From the NCBI GenBank assembly GCA_002786065.1, contig NHNY01000002.1, positions 62,001 through 126,000 on the forward strand: DNA of 64,000 bases, read 5' to 3'. Positions within the stretch are counted from its first letter, which is position 1, and the number at the start of each line of letters is the position of its first letter. Under the pieces are notes generated by a model. The model searched no databases. It was given only the letters and a program-made list of their open reading frames with translations, and was not told the origin of the DNA. Below, in pieces: positions 43,517-55,763 of this stretch. This DNA comes from Microcyclospora pomicola. Taxonomy: Eukaryota > Ascomycota > Dothideomycetes > Capnodiales. The translations under genes and the position numbers were made by a program.

Positions 43517-45157
43517 TCATGCACTCACAGCTGGCACAGCTCCATTACACATACCCTCCAAATCAGCAATGCTGACGTCTTGCGCAGCGACTCCGTCCCC
43601 AAAATTCCTGACTTCTTTGCTACCCAGAATGTCATATACGGGCCAATTCTGGCTCTGCAATCCCTTCACTGGATCCTTTGCGAATGCGACATAAGCGTCT
43701 TGGAAAGCCTGTGAAGTCGCGCTCTCCAATGGTGTCCCTGCTCCACGGAAGTTGTTGTAGGTCCCCATGAGCATCGGCAATTCTGAAGAGTGATAGGCGC
43801 CTTCGAAGCCTCGTGGAGAAATGTTTGAGAAGTTTCCCGAGTACGTGTATCGGTAAGTTTGAAGTCCTGTAGCTTGGCGAAGCCGCACGGTTTCAGTACT
43901 CGGGCAGAGGAAAACCGTGAGGAGAGCGAGGGCAGCAAGTGTCTCGTTGACGCCACTGGCACTGTACGTCACAAACGGCACACCGTCTTGAGCATTATTA
44001 CCAACGATGGCAGGCTAGCTTCTAATTAGTAACAGACTCGAAATGTGCTGGTCAGAACAATCAGACGCTGTACTTACAATCCTGGCCTGCTGTCTATTCA
44101 GTGCTCGTTCGGTGTAGTTGGTGAAAACGGTCAGATCATCCGCAGCCGGATTGAATGTCAGAGATGGGGACTCGCCATTAATGGCATAATTGGCGACAAA
44201 GTCCTCAATGTCGTTTGCGCTAACGTTGCGCATACATTCCACTTCTTGCGCAGGATCGTTCTCGAGGCCTCCACATCCAACATTTCCTGCTACAGCGGTG
44301 AAGCTGCTGTGATCTGTCGCTGACACAGTGTAGTCCGTGAAAGCAGTTCCTGAGTCCATGATCAAACCAGTGACGATCGGGTCCTGGTAATGTGCATAGT
44401 TGTAGTAATCCACGCTAAAGCTGCCTGCTGATTGACCCCAAAGCACCATGCGTGTGGGATCACCGCCAAATGCGGCAATATTCTGCTTGCACCACTCCAC
44501 CGCTGCACGCTGATCAAGTAGACCAAAGTTCTGGTTGTCCAGACCAGCAGCATTGGGATAGCCAAAGATGTTCAGACGATAGTTGAAGGAGACGACAACA
44601 TGATCGGTCGTACGATTGACCCATTGAGCTGGGATCTGGTAAGGCACATCCACACCTCCTGACTGAAAGCCACCTCCATAAATGAAGATGAGCACAGGGA
44701 GGCCCTCCGCTGGTGCTGCAGCACCCCACTCATGGTGTGATGCAGATTCGATGGTAGGTGACCATACACTCAGCGTCAAGCAGTCCTCACTGATATCGCC
44801 CGTACGGTTGAGGCCCTGCAGATTGAATTGCAACACGTCCCTAGTATAGACGGATGCGCCCTTGCTGTTCAGAAACTGCATACAGCTGGGTCCATAGTTG
44901 AAAGCCTGGATTTGTGCTTCGTGCTGATTCAGCAGTTCCGGTGCGGTCCAGCGAAGATCACCGACTGGCGGCACTGCATATGGTATGCCGAGAAACTGGC
45001 GGACATTCGGCAGATCTGGTTCAATCTTTCCCTGGATACGGCCAGAGCTGGTAGAAACGGAAAGTTGGTCATTTCCGTGACCTGGACGACCAGAATGGAA
45101 GGGGAAGCGGGCTGCCACAAGACAGCAGTAAGCAAGCAAATTTAGCTTAACAAACAT
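43517..45157 (-). CDS. Secreted type-B carboxylesterase/lipase
   Basis: An alpha/beta hydrolase that cleaves ester bonds. Two exons: 45157-44078 and 44014-43517, with a 63-bp phase-0 intron (GTAAGT...AAGCTAG). The product is 525 residues. ATG 45157 gives a signal peptide (MFVKLNLLAYCCLVAARF). Family landmarks: IPYAVPPVGDLRW, SEDCLTLSVWSP, the oxyanion loop GGGFQSGG (about 161-168), and the nucleophile elbow WGQSAGS with Ser243. The acid position reads GNNAQDGVPF, with Asp where Glu is usual, and the His is in GAYHSSELP. Several Asn-x-Ser/Thr sites suggest glycosylation. Substrate cannot be read. The end is VPAVSA; a further GTGAGT in this tail could mark an unrecognised last intron. Confidence 0.86.
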
Positions 45158-45895
45158 ATCGAAGAATGCGAGCGACAACGAAGCAGGAAGAAGATGCTAA
45201 GCGATATCAACTTACATGGTAATATATATCACTCTCCTCCACTTCCACGTGGAGGAGAAAATGCTGCGGTCATTGACGATCTCGTACCCAACGGCATATG
45301 GTTGGTGCGGAGGGGAAAGGACGCCTGTGATGACCGGTGATAATTGATTTTAGCGTGATGCCCGCACATTTCGGCATATATATCCACCGAAGATGTCGGC
45401 CACGACAGATCTTCTGGTGTCTCTTATATGTGCTCCCCCAATACTGATGCATGGATGTTAGATGCAGGTCGTGAGCATTGCAATTCGAGAAGTTTGGCAC
45501 CCAGGCTAATGACGTACAGCAATGTGCCGAGGCATATACAGAAAGCATATAGTGTACTGACTTTGTACACGTTATCGAGTGCACATGGTGGAAGCATGGG
45601 GAGATGATCTGGTATAGTACGATTTAGCACATTGATCTTGCGAGGGGTAGGACGAGGTGAGCCAGATGGTATCTTCTAAAAGGGAAAACCAATGCTACGA
45701 GATCTTCACATCGCGCTGTGAAATCATGGTACAGCAACGTGATTGAACATACATGTGTTCATCTCAGGACTCATATTGTACATTTCGCTACGTCAGAACA
45801 GAACAGGAGTGATTCTCTCGTCGTTTCATGGCGGACACGTATGGGTTGTCCGCGGCAAGAAGCGCTCGAGTGTGCGAGAAAGTCGTGCACCTCTT
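45158..45895. other. Intergenic, promoter of esterase gene
   Basis: No gene supported. It holds a TATATATA-like stretch near 45222 and a perfect 9-bp stem-loop at 45234-45257. Confidence 0.4.
45234..45257. repeat. 9-bp inverted repeat in esterase promoter
   Basis: CTCCTCCAC (45234-45242) and GTGGAGGAG (45249-45257) are exact reverse complements around a 6-bp spacer, 77-100 bp upstream of the esterase ATG and next to a TATA-like stretch. It could be an operator bound by a dimeric factor or an RNA hairpin. Confidence 0.6.
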
Positions 45896-46252
45896 CTACA
45901 TCTTGCCCTTCACCTCCTCGGCGGCACCCTTGGCTTTGCCTTCCAACTCCGCAGCCTTGCCTTTCGCCTGGCCGGCGATCTCACTAGACTTAGCCGATGC
46001 CTCGCTAGAGCTCATGCCAGCCACCTCCTTAGCTTTGCCAGCGGCCTCCTCTGCAAGCGGTGTCAGCGACGAAACATGTGGTTGTTCGGGGTATCATCAC
46101 GTACCAGTGGCCTCAATGCCCTTCACGATCTGCTGTGACACGGTCTTGTCGGCAGTCTTGAGGGTGTCCTTGGCAGTATCGACGGCGGACTTGCGGACGA
46201 TGGGAGAGGTGGAGAACAGGCGAGCCTGGCGGGTGATTGCTTGTCGGAACAT
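45896..46252 (-). CDS. Small mitochondrial LEA-like hydrophilic protein
   Basis: Two exons: 46252-46105 and 46050-45896, with a 54-bp phase-1 intron (GTACGT...CTTGCAG). The product is 100 residues. The N-terminus MFRQAITRQARLFSTSPIVRKS is a typical mitochondrial presequence. The mature part is hydrophilic and rich in Ala, Gly, Lys and Glu, with repeated GKAK/GQAKGKAAELEGKAKG segments like LEA group or CsbD-type stress proteins. Such proteins protect membranes or proteins during drying or osmotic stress; here this is inferred from composition only. Confidence 0.75.
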
Positions 46253-47112
46253 ATTTGCGGTGTTGGGAGTGGTGTCGGTGGTTTGGAGTCGAGGAAGAGG
46301 TTTTGATGTAGGTGAGACTGGTGATCCTTGTGGTAGAGGTATTGGTAGATAAGTAGAGGAGGTAGATTCAAGTGAGAGGCTGGAGGTCGAGAATAATAGC
46401 TCGCCTGGGAGCTTTGCTGCTTGATGACGTCGTCCTGACGCGCAGCAGGTGTGCCACTTGCGTCGGAACATTTTCTACGACCGCAGCTTGGAAGCAACAC
46501 GATCTAAGCACGTGGCTGCGCGAACCGGCATGTTTAGACTTCACCTGCTTCCATGAAAGATGGCCGGTCCAGCGTCGATTCACCTTGCAGAGACAGAAGC
46601 TATGGGCTGAGACAGTGCCGATGCCCCTCCATAGAAGCAGTCACGCATACGTGTACTGGATACCTTGTGTGAGATTCACATTCGTTTCTTGTCGAAGAGC
46701 TTTGGACAGCCAATGCCCCTGTCATGGAACAGTCGTTCGTAAGAGAGGTCACCACATGTTGCGTGGTCCACGATTCGCAGAATGGAGTCCTACGTGCTGG
46801 TCTGAAAGTTTTGCTACGCTTCAGTTCGATCGTCGCTGATTGCCTCATTGATTTGCGAACACGCGTCGATATCATGAAAGCCATGGTGACACCCTGCGCT
46901 TTGTACGCATGGCTAGGTGAAGCATGAAAGGAGGCGATCCAATGTAAGCACCGAGACAAGTATGTTATTCACTTCTTCTTCAACCCTAGTGAACCCTTGA
47001 CGAACAGACCATATAGCATACACCAGGAAGCCATCCACCAGGGAGCATTGCACCAGACGCCTTGCTTTGAACGATCACCGCAAAACAAACATCACAAAAC
47101 AATAACACAGTC
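46253..47112. other. Intergenic region
   Basis: 860 bp upstream of the LEA-like gene and downstream of the transglycosylase-like gene. Frames here are short and conflicting; no gene supported. Confidence 0.4.
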
Positions 47113-48343
47113 TCACGATGACCATTGCGACCATTGGCCATTTTCGCTTGCATCGCTACTTGGCGACCACTGGCCATCGTTAGCAGTGGCTGTGGCGAGA
47201 ACTGCCACATTGGTACTCGTCCATTGCCAATCAGTGGCATCTGTTGTTGCTGTGCTAACCAGAGTACCGCTTGTCGTCGCGGTTGTCGTTGTATCGTCGC
47301 TACTGTCGTCATCATCATCGTCATCAAGGGTGCAAGAGCTGGGTGCGTCGACCCATCCTCGAAGGCGGTTCGCAATATCAGACGCTATGATGAACAACAT
47401 CGGTCAGCAAACAATTGATTCAGTCGTGATTTGTCAAGAGGTTCCTCACCATAGCAGTGCGTGCAGCATCCATTTCCAAGATCTCCCGAGGCATCAACTC
47501 GCCCTGAATTATACATTCTCGCGGCTCTGTAGTACTGTGCTGCCTCTCCAGCAGATGCATCCGCTAGGCTCAGACTATGTCATGTCAGCTAAATTGTGGC
47601 TGGGACAAAGCGCTTTTGCGGCTCACCATTGCTGCAATCCATCCCCGGATGCCGTGCCTGCTGTGCCATCCGCCACCATCTGCGTGATACTATCATCTGG
47701 ACAAGGATCCTGCACTATGTCATCTTCGTTGCAAGTTCCATTGCCGCTATGTGACTGCATTAGCCCGGGATTTTGGACCGCCTCTTCAGGTGACGCCGTC
47801 GATCCAACTCTCACACAACCGCTCGATTCTTGCATCTATGTGTTGATGTCCACCGTTAGCCAGTCTGTCATATTTGATGCTTGTAGCCGCTGATACGTAC
47901 AACCACCGCCAAGATGAATCTGGCATCAACGCCCGTCGCAGCCGCCTCCGCATTGATCGCATCAAGCAACGCTGACGTCTCCGCAGGCGAATTATCCGCA
48001 AGACTGCTACCTTTAGCACTGCAGGACGAGTTCATGAGCGCGCCATTGGTCGCCCACAGGACGGAAAAGTCCAGCCAGTCGGTCACGTTGGGCCAGCCGG
48101 CGGCGATGCTACCGTCGCCACTATAGAAGGTGTACGACGCGGTGTTGAGAATATCCGGAGATGGGTAGCCACCATGTGTTGACTGAAGTTGTGGAGACTG
48201 CTGCTGTAACGCTGGGACTGTCGCACCGGTCTGCCGGATGATCGGGGCACGCATCGCGGGTGCAAACAGCATGAACTAATGTTGTGTTAGAAGCTTTTGT
48301 CTCAAATGGTAGAGATTGGCAAGCTCACTTTTGAGAAAACCAT
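47113..48343 (-). CDS. Secreted lysozyme-like protein with lytic-transglycosylase (SLT) motifs
   Basis: Six exons assembled by hand: 48343-48329, 48275-47901, 47835-47627, 47574-47450, 47384-47113, where the first (15 nt) is the least certain; introns are 53, 65, 52 and 65 bp. The product is about 331 residues. A short hydrophobic start ([15 protein letters not shown]) may be a signal peptide. The domain shows the three SLT signatures in order: Glu133-Ser in FILAVVMQESSG (catalytic Glu), GLMQ at 154-157, and an AxxYN motif AARMYNSG at 217-224; [10 protein letters not shown] fits the helix between. Many Cys suggest disulfides. The tail has seven Asp then Ser/Thr/Trp-rich text. SLT enzymes cut bacterial peptidoglycan, so an antibacterial or scavenging role is inferred. 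Note: five exons are listed; count excludes any further leader exon. Confidence 0.75.
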
Positions 48344-49130
48344 CGTTCAGCGTTCCAAGATAAAGCCACACTGCGATATGCTGTACGATGTCGTAGTTCG
48401 GTCTTTACCAATACTCACATAAAACTCACAATTCGCTCAAAGGCTACAACTATATGGTAACCAAGAGTAAACCACAGTCTTCCTCTCCAGTATTTCGATG
48501 CTCAGATAGGTAAATATGGAATAGCAATACCAGTAGGGAATTCATACCAGTATGAAGCAGTAGAGAAATAAGAACAATGGCAGTCTGGATTCCATCAATT
48601 CGCCTGCAAAGATGAGGTTGAAACCTGAGCAACGACACACAGACCCTGCGCATGGTACCAAGCAGCACTCGTCGCGATGGCTCATCTCACCTACCTTGTC
48701 TATGCGTATCGCAGCTGATCCTGGACACAACAGTAACGAGGAACAGGGATGCGTCCTGTTGTCATGCAACACGCCGTTGGGATTGTGCGGCGTTTATGCT
48801 GCATCTTAAGACATGTGGTGGTGATGAATTGGTAGCGTTGTGGCTTGTTGTGCGGCGGCACGGCACGGGCGTTGCTCCGGACGACGTCGGATTTTTTGGA
48901 ACGCATGGACTGCATGAACGTTAGGTTAAGGTAGGGTAGTATTGCAGACGAGACCCTGCAATGGCATGTCGGATTATGAACAGACTGATGCGAAGGAATA
49001 CATATGGTGTGTATGTACCATGGACGATATCCCCGTTACCCAGCTCCGCGCATTGCCGCCCCCAGCCTTATACCATGTTCCCCGACACCGCTATGCATTC
49101 AACCACAACCTTAGTAGAGAAGCTTGTGCC
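48344..49130. other. Intergenic, promoter of lysozyme-like gene
   Basis: No gene supported; short frames overlap on both strands. Confidence 0.4.
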
Positions 49131-51675
49131 TCACTCCAAAGAGTTCTTCAGACGCCTCTCATCTCGTAGAGCGACAAGCTTCTGAATCGCATCCTGGAGC
49201 GGAACCAGTTCACCCATCTTCTGGGTGGCCGGGTCGTCACGATTACGGATGTTGACACTCTTCGTGTCGCGCTCTTGTGCACCCACCACGAAGATGAAGT
49301 TGTACTGCTGCAGCTGACCGGTGCGGATCTTCTTCTGCATCGTGTTACCGGTGAGGTCGACATCGGCATGCATCTTCTGGGCACGGAAGGTCTTTTGTAG
49401 CTCAAGCACGTAGTCGTTCGCCGCGGGCATGACTGGCACAATGAGGATTTGTCGAGGAGAGAGCCAGAAAGGCCATTTGCCACCAAAGTGCTCGGTCAGG
49501 ATAGCGATGAAGCGCTCAAAAGAACCGTAGATTGCACGATGAATCATGACCGGACGGGCACAGCCTGGGGTGAGCTCACGGCGGTAGTTGCCTTCCGCCT
49601 TCTTGACGGCAGAAGAGTCCGGCTGTGCTGGCGGCGCGCTCCTGATTGCGAGCTTCTCTTCGGTAGGCTTCTCGCCATCTGCAACCTTTGGAGTATCGCT
49701 CTTCTCAGTAGCAGCTTCAACAGGCTTCGCCTCAGCTTGCGCTTCCGTACGGTACTCCAGGTTGAACTGTTGTGGGAGCTGGAAGTCAAGTTGGATCGTG
49801 GCACATTGGAATTCACGCCTCAATGCGTCGGAAATCGTGACATCGATTTTGGGTCCGTAGAAGGCACCATCACCAGGGTTCAGTTCCCACTCAGCACCAG
49901 TATCTCTCTTGAACTCATTGAGCGCATTGGTGAGTTGGGCCTCAGCACGTTCCCATGTAGCAGCATCACCAAGGTGGTTGTCTGGTTTGGTAGACAGCTT
50001 CATCTTGAAAGTGAAACCAAACAGACCATACACTGCGTTCATGAAATCAAATAGGGCCTTGATCTCCGCCTCGACCTGGCTTTCCATACAGAAGACATGA
50101 GTATCGTCTTGTACGAATCTCCGGACTCTGGTAAGGCCTGTCAGTGCTCCAGATGCTTCGTTTCGGTGTAGGATACCGAAATCTGCGATCCGCATCGGTA
50201 GCTCGCGGTAACTGCGTTCACGATGACCGAAAAGCAAGCAGTGACCAGGGCAATTCATGGGTTTCAAGCCCCATTGCTCCTTGTCCGCCTCGAATGTGAA
50301 CATGTCATCTTTGTAGTGCTGCCAGTGGCCCGATTGCTTCCAGAGAGCTGAATTGAACATATTTGGTGAATTGACCTCTTGATAACCACGGTTCCAATAC
50401 TCCTCACGGATAAAGCTTTGAAGTGCGTTGAATATGATCATACCATGGGGCAAGAAGAATGCAGCACCAGGCGACATTTGATGGAAGAAGAAGAGCTCTT
50501 GCTCCTGGCCAAGCTTGCGATGATCCCGCTTCGCTGCTTCTTCCAGCATATGCTTGTGCTCTGCCAGAGCCTGGAATGAAGTTAGCTATCGTGGTGATAC
50601 TGTGCCGCATTGCATCGAAGCTTACCTTCTTGTCTGGGAAAGACACGCCGTAGATACGCTGTAAACTATCATTCTGAGCATCACCCAGGAAGTAACTAGC
50701 AGAGTTCTTCATGATCTCGAACGCCTTGATTCTGCCAGTCGTCGGTACATGTGGACCTCTGCACAGATCGATGAGTGGTCCACATCGATATACAGTGGTG
50801 GACGTTCCATCAGGGATCTTGTCATTGATGATGTGCTGCTTGTACTTGTTGTACTTGAACATCTCGAGCAGATCCTCCTTGCTGAGCTCGAGACGCTCGA
50901 ACTTCTGGTTTTCTCTGATTGCTTTCTCCGCGATGTCTTTCAATGGCTTGTAGTCGGCCAAAGTGACAGTCGCCATGTCAGGCAAAGCCATCTCGTAATA
51001 GAAACCATCGTCAACGGGAGGACCAATGCACAGCGCGCAACCAAATCTTCTCTCAGCCGCCTCTCCTAAGATATGCGCACTGCTATGCCAGAACACCTTT
51101 TTGCCCTCCGGGTGATCAAAGTCGAGCAATTCCAGCTTGCAGCTCTTTTCCAATGGACGATCAAGATCCCACAGCTCGCCGTCGACTCGAGCGATGACTG
51201 TGCGGCTCAACAGGCTCTTGGAGATTTCCAATGCGATCTGTGAAGGTGAGGTCTCCCAGCTCTTGCCGGTCTTTGTGCTGCCATTGGGAAGCACAATCTC
51301 AATGTCTTCGCGGGGCTGTTTAGCCACCCATTCGTCATGTTCGGCTTTCCTACGATCAAAGATCTCGTTACGTGTCGCGAAAAAGTCGGGGGGCGGAGTC
51401 AATTCAAGAGGTCCAGCCGGGGCGCTGCTTTCTTTGTCTTTCGGCGCCATGTTGGAGCTGGCGTGTCTGATAAAAGGGAGGGGTATACCCTTAAGGCGAT
51501 GTGGTCGTTGGGGGGGTCCCTTATGGTTGGTACTCAGTCTCGAATGCGTATAGAATGACCCAGTCACACGTAGACTGGAAGGATGTAAGTACTGAGTCAC
51601 TCGTGGACTGGAGGATCTGAGTTGCCGAAGCATGCAGCTATAAAATAGCAAGTGGCCTTTCTCGCTGCATGACAT
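49131..51675 (-). CDS. THS1: Threonyl-tRNA synthetase, with optional mitochondrial presequence
   Basis: Charges tRNA-Thr. Two exons: 51675-50626 and 50570-49131; the 55-bp phase-0 intron (GTAAGC...CATTCCAG) joins SFPDKK to ALAEHKHM. From ATG 51450 (MAPKDKESS) the product is 754 residues, the cytosolic form. The frame continues upstream with ATGs at 51633 ([12 protein letters not shown]) and 51675; the added 61-75 residues are Arg/Ser/His-rich and acid-poor, like a mitochondrial presequence. Domains: TGS ([10 protein letters not shown]), editing domain with HSSAH, then the class II core with [18 protein letters not shown], the zinc-site text [30 protein letters not shown], and the anticodon-binding domain ([14 protein letters not shown]). 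A ~45-residue Glu/Lys/Ala insertion sits in the core near [11 protein letters not shown]. Confidence 0.94.
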
Positions 51676-51923
51676 TTGTGGATTTCTGAGTCAACGAATG
51701 GTATGCTGCTCGGGGTCGTCCGCCGCTAAGATAACCCTACCAGAAGGTCCAAGGGTCCGTTATCTGCGTCGACCTCACCCGTGGGATGGCACTTGTACAA
51801 ATATTGCCATGTCGAAATGTGACGACGTGGATGATCAATTGTACCGAGGATGAAGACCTTCTTGGGCATCGATAAATCATGCCGTGATCGTGCTAGATGT
51901 ACAGTAATATACAAGTGACGAGC

Positions 51924-53767
51924 TTAACACTTCATGTCTACACCTCTCCTCATCTCCGCTTCCCGCCACTCGAACATTACCTGCGAGCCAACGAACAGCG
52001 TCGCGCAAGCACCAATCAAGAAGACTCTTCCACCAAGAGAAGAGACTATGCCGTCGACCAGGCCTTTCAGCCCATCAAGACCCACAGCAAAGCCGACTAA
52101 GTTGGCCGACATCATCATCAGGATGTTTCCGACTGCACCGACACCGCTAAGCCATCGATAAGCATTCGGTCTGCTGGCCCATGCTTTGGCTGGGAACAAC
52201 ATTCGCCCGATCACTTCTGGCGCGACGAAAATGACGATCAGCCAGCCCCAGACCAATAGGCGGAGATTGATGTCGTGCCAGAGAGCCACAAATGTGAAGA
52301 CGGCGGCGTAATTGGCTACAGCACGAGCCTTGCTCGTACCTTGTGAACCACCAAGAGGTACATACATGTACCTCACGATCCAACGGTTGAAGCTTCGATG
52401 CCAGCCTCGCCAGAACGCCAGCGCCGAGTAGTTGTCAGACATACAACGGACCATGTTCTCAGGCGGGTCCATTCCATCGAGCAAGGACCATAGTCTAAAG
52501 AACCGCCAAGGAAGGAGAAGCTTTAGCCAGATGATGTGGAGGTTGAAGTAGCCCAGCATGCTAAGTTGGAATGGCGAGTACTGGCCCCAGTCTGGATTTG
52601 ATTTCGATATCGCCACGGCATAAAGGTAATGCTGCACTACTTCCATTGTGAGCAGGCAAAAGAGAAATCTCACCGCGTATGGCACAATGCGGGCGCGATT
52701 TGTGCTCGCCAATGGATAGCGTGACTGCGAAATGTAGTCGTTGAAGTTGATGATAGGACCGGTAAGGTAGAGCGGTGAATAGAGAACATAGGCCAAATAG
52801 TTCCGGAACGTGAAATCTGTCGCTTGAGCACCGTACGAGACACGTTCGCGTTCAGGAAGCGTAGAAGGGGTGAGATTTTTCTTCTGAGATGTATTAGCAT
52901 TTGCTTATATTAGACAGAGGAAGTCCTTCGTTGCCATACCTCAATGGGACTGCTAGACCGCCGGTCATGGCTCCAGATGTAATCAAAATTATATGCGATG
53001 AGCCGAAGAACGGTGAAGTTGAATAGAATCTCCCATCTCGGGATCAGTCCACCGAAGCTGTCCAGCCAAGTCCCGGAGTTCGCTTGATTTGCTGCCTGTG
53101 GGTCAGCACCGTCCGTGTGTGGCGGAAGCGCGAACCCGACGATGTCTGCGAATCGATATCCTTTACATAGCTCATTTGCGAAAAGAATACCAATATTGAA
53201 GATCCATGTAGTGGCACCAGCAGACTGTCTTGGAAGCTTTGTAGCAATCTGATAATTGAGGTATAGAATGAGAAACACCTTGAATGCAGAAACACCGTGC
53301 AAGGCCAGGAGAAAGACTGTGGCAAATCCTAAGTCGAAGGTAACGCGATGTTGCAGGCGGGAATCCGCTTCGCGAGCAGTCATCGATCCACTCGTGCTCT
53401 CTAATACTGTTTCAGTGGAGAAATGGTCGTAGGTTCTGCGTAAAAGCGGATGCAGAACGAGCACCAACGCCATATAAGGGATGTTGTCCCGAAAACCTGA
53501 GTACTGCGAGTCTGAGTTGTCGACTTTCCTACCAGGAATCCAGCCATCGTCCAGTAGAGGCTCAAAATTCTTGAAGTTAGGGTGATCTGACTTGGACACA
53601 TCGTAGACACTCTTGAACATCAAAGGAGGAATTGTAAGGAAGAAGAGGTAGTAGAGGTAGTACTCTGGAGTATTCCATCTTGACGAGCGGGCTCTGGGAT
53701 GTGGTTCTCCGGTCTTGGAGGCGAACCTCGTGTCGAGTGTCTCGACATGGAATAGAGTGCTCAACAT
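51924..53767 (-). CDS. GUP1: MBOAT O-acyltransferase GUP1
   Basis: An ER membrane protein that remodels GPI anchors by adding a C26 fatty acid; it affects glycerol uptake, lipid rafts and morphology. Two exons: 53767-52940 and 52883-51924, with a 56-bp phase-0 intron (GTATGG...CATCTCAG). The product is 595 residues with about ten hydrophobic segments. The start VETLDTRF is typical of Gup1. MBOAT signatures are WRGWHRSFNRWIVRYMYVPLGG and the conserved His in FVALWHDINLRLLVWGW. The end is MKC. It shares a 283-bp divergent promoter with ARP4. Confidence 0.93.
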
Positions 53768-54050
53768 GGCGGAGACATGAATTCAATGCCGGTCAGGTAG
53801 ATGGAGAAGCACACTTGACCGTATATATACTCACATTGGTGTCAATTGAGTTCGACCCCTAGTCGTTCCCGGGCTCGCTTCCGTCCCACATGTTCTGATC
53901 GACGCGTCCGCCAACCTCAAATCAGAACACCAAATTGACACGACAGGCACGGATTCTATCACAAACACATTCTTCACTGGCTCGAGGCTGGATCGCGGTC
54001 GCAAGTCATACAGCGCGTGCATGTAGAATTTTCGAGTCCCAATATCGATC

Positions 54051-55763
54051 ATGGCGTTGCCATCAACACAAGCACCAGGAAAGGAAGACTACGCTGGAGG
54101 TTTGTAATGCCTTTGAAAGTCGGCATGGCTTGCGACTGACAGCGACATGTCAGATGAGATCAACGCACTCGTCCTAGATCCTGGTAGCTACACTACACGT
54201 GCTGGCTTCGCCGGAGAAGATACACCGAAATCGGTCGTCCCAACACACTACGGCTTGCTCGCTTCTGGAGAGCGATCGTTCGGCGAGAATGCTATTCACC
54301 TACCACGAGGAGATGTCGAGATCAAGAACCCGTTCGACTCGGAGACTGGACTTGTAGAAGACTGGGATACAGCGGCTAAGCTGTGGGAATACACCATCAC
54401 ATCCCGCCTGACAGGACCGCGGCAAACATCACTGAGCAAGAACGGTCTTAATGACGGCACTGGAGATAATGGCGATACACAAATGGCTGATGCTGAAGCG
54501 GTACAAGAAGAAGAAAACCTTCTTGCCGAATACCCTCTGCTGGTGACAGAGCCTGGCTGGAACGCCCAAAAGAACCGGGAGAAGACCATCGAGGTTGCAA
54601 TGGAGCAGTGGGGAGTGCCCGCATTCTTCTTGGCCAAGACCGGACAACTGGCGGCGTAGGTGAGATCGAGGCAATTTCCAAGTAAGAAGGTGTGCTGATA
54701 TGTCGAAGTTACGGGCAGGGCAAGGCCACGGCTCTTGTGGTCGACGTTGGCCACTACAACACTTCGGTCACGGCTGTGTACGATGGCATGGTTTTGAACA
54801 AGAGTAAGTCACATGTGAGCGAGTTCACTAGCATTTCCGCTCGAGGATTCCTTTTTGTGGCAGTGCACATCATATCAGTGCTGGTCATCGAACTCAATAC
54901 CTTCTCGCCGAGTCATCTTGATGACTCTTTTCTAATGGGAGACACTGTGCATTTGCTAACACGTCGCAGGCGTGCATCGCTCACCCCTTGCCGGAAAGTT
55001 CTTGAGTGACCAAATACGCCTCATGCTCGGTGGTCTACAACCACCTTGTCCACTTGTACCATACTACATGGTCAAGTCGAAATCTGCGGTCGATGCCAAC
55101 ACACCTAGCAACGCAACCTATGTCAAATTCGACAAACCTCCCAGCGACTCTTTCCGGGCTCTCGAGGAGGAACGAGTGTTGACATCCTTTAAAGAAAGCA
55201 TCGTGCAGACATGGCCAGGGCCTGGTCGTCTCGACTCTCCTGCCAACACGAATGTACCTGGTGCCCCTGCCACAGGTGGCGCAACAAATCTTGATGCAGT
55301 CAAGCAACTGCCAGCAAAGCCTTTCGAGATGCCTGATGGCTGGAACACAGTGTTCGGTACAGAACGCTACAAGGTTGCTGAGACTCTCTTCGACCACAAT
55401 GCCTCTTACACCGATGCCTCACACCCCAAACCCTCCGCTGAGCAGACGCTGACTATGCTCGCGCACAAAGCGTTGCAAGCTTGTGACGTGGATGTCCGCT
55501 CCAACCTGCTGCACAATGTCGTGCTCACTGGCGCTGGGTCCCTTATCGAGAGACTTGCGGACCGATTGAGCAGTGACCTACAAGCCATGTACCCAAATCC
55601 CAAGGTGCGCGTGATCGCCTCCTCGAATTCGGTGGAGCGAAAGTATGGAGCGTGGATCGGCGGCAGCGTGCTGAGCAGTCTGGGAACTTTCCACCAAATG
55701 TGGATAAGCCGGGAGGAGTACAATGAGTACGGAAGTGTGATCGTGGAGAAGAGATGCAAGTAG
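54051..55763 (+). CDS. ARP4: Actin-related protein 4
   Basis: A nuclear actin-fold subunit of NuA4, SWR1 and INO80 complexes that contacts histones. Four exons: 54051-54099, 54154-54655, 54709-54803, 54970-55763; introns of 54, 53 and 166 bp. The product is 479 residues. Splicing restores [47 protein letters not shown] and LNKSVHRSPLAGKFLSDQI. The end NSVERKYGAWIGGSVLSSLGTFHQMWIS is the actin-family C-terminus. An Asn/Asp/Glu-rich insertion lies near residues 110-135 as in other fungal Arp4. At intron 2 the donor is GTAGGT just before an in-frame TAG; reading through would stop the protein. Confidence 0.95.

Noticed and set aside
46997-47893. 298-codon plus-strand open frame
   Set aside because: It lies antisense to the spliced lysozyme-like gene, whose exons have conserved motifs; this frame is His/Ser/Cys-rich noise.
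54147-54659. ARP4 ending at the TAG in exon 2
   Set aside because: A GTAGGT donor just before the stop and a GAAG acceptor 53 bp later restore the conserved [16 protein letters not shown] text.
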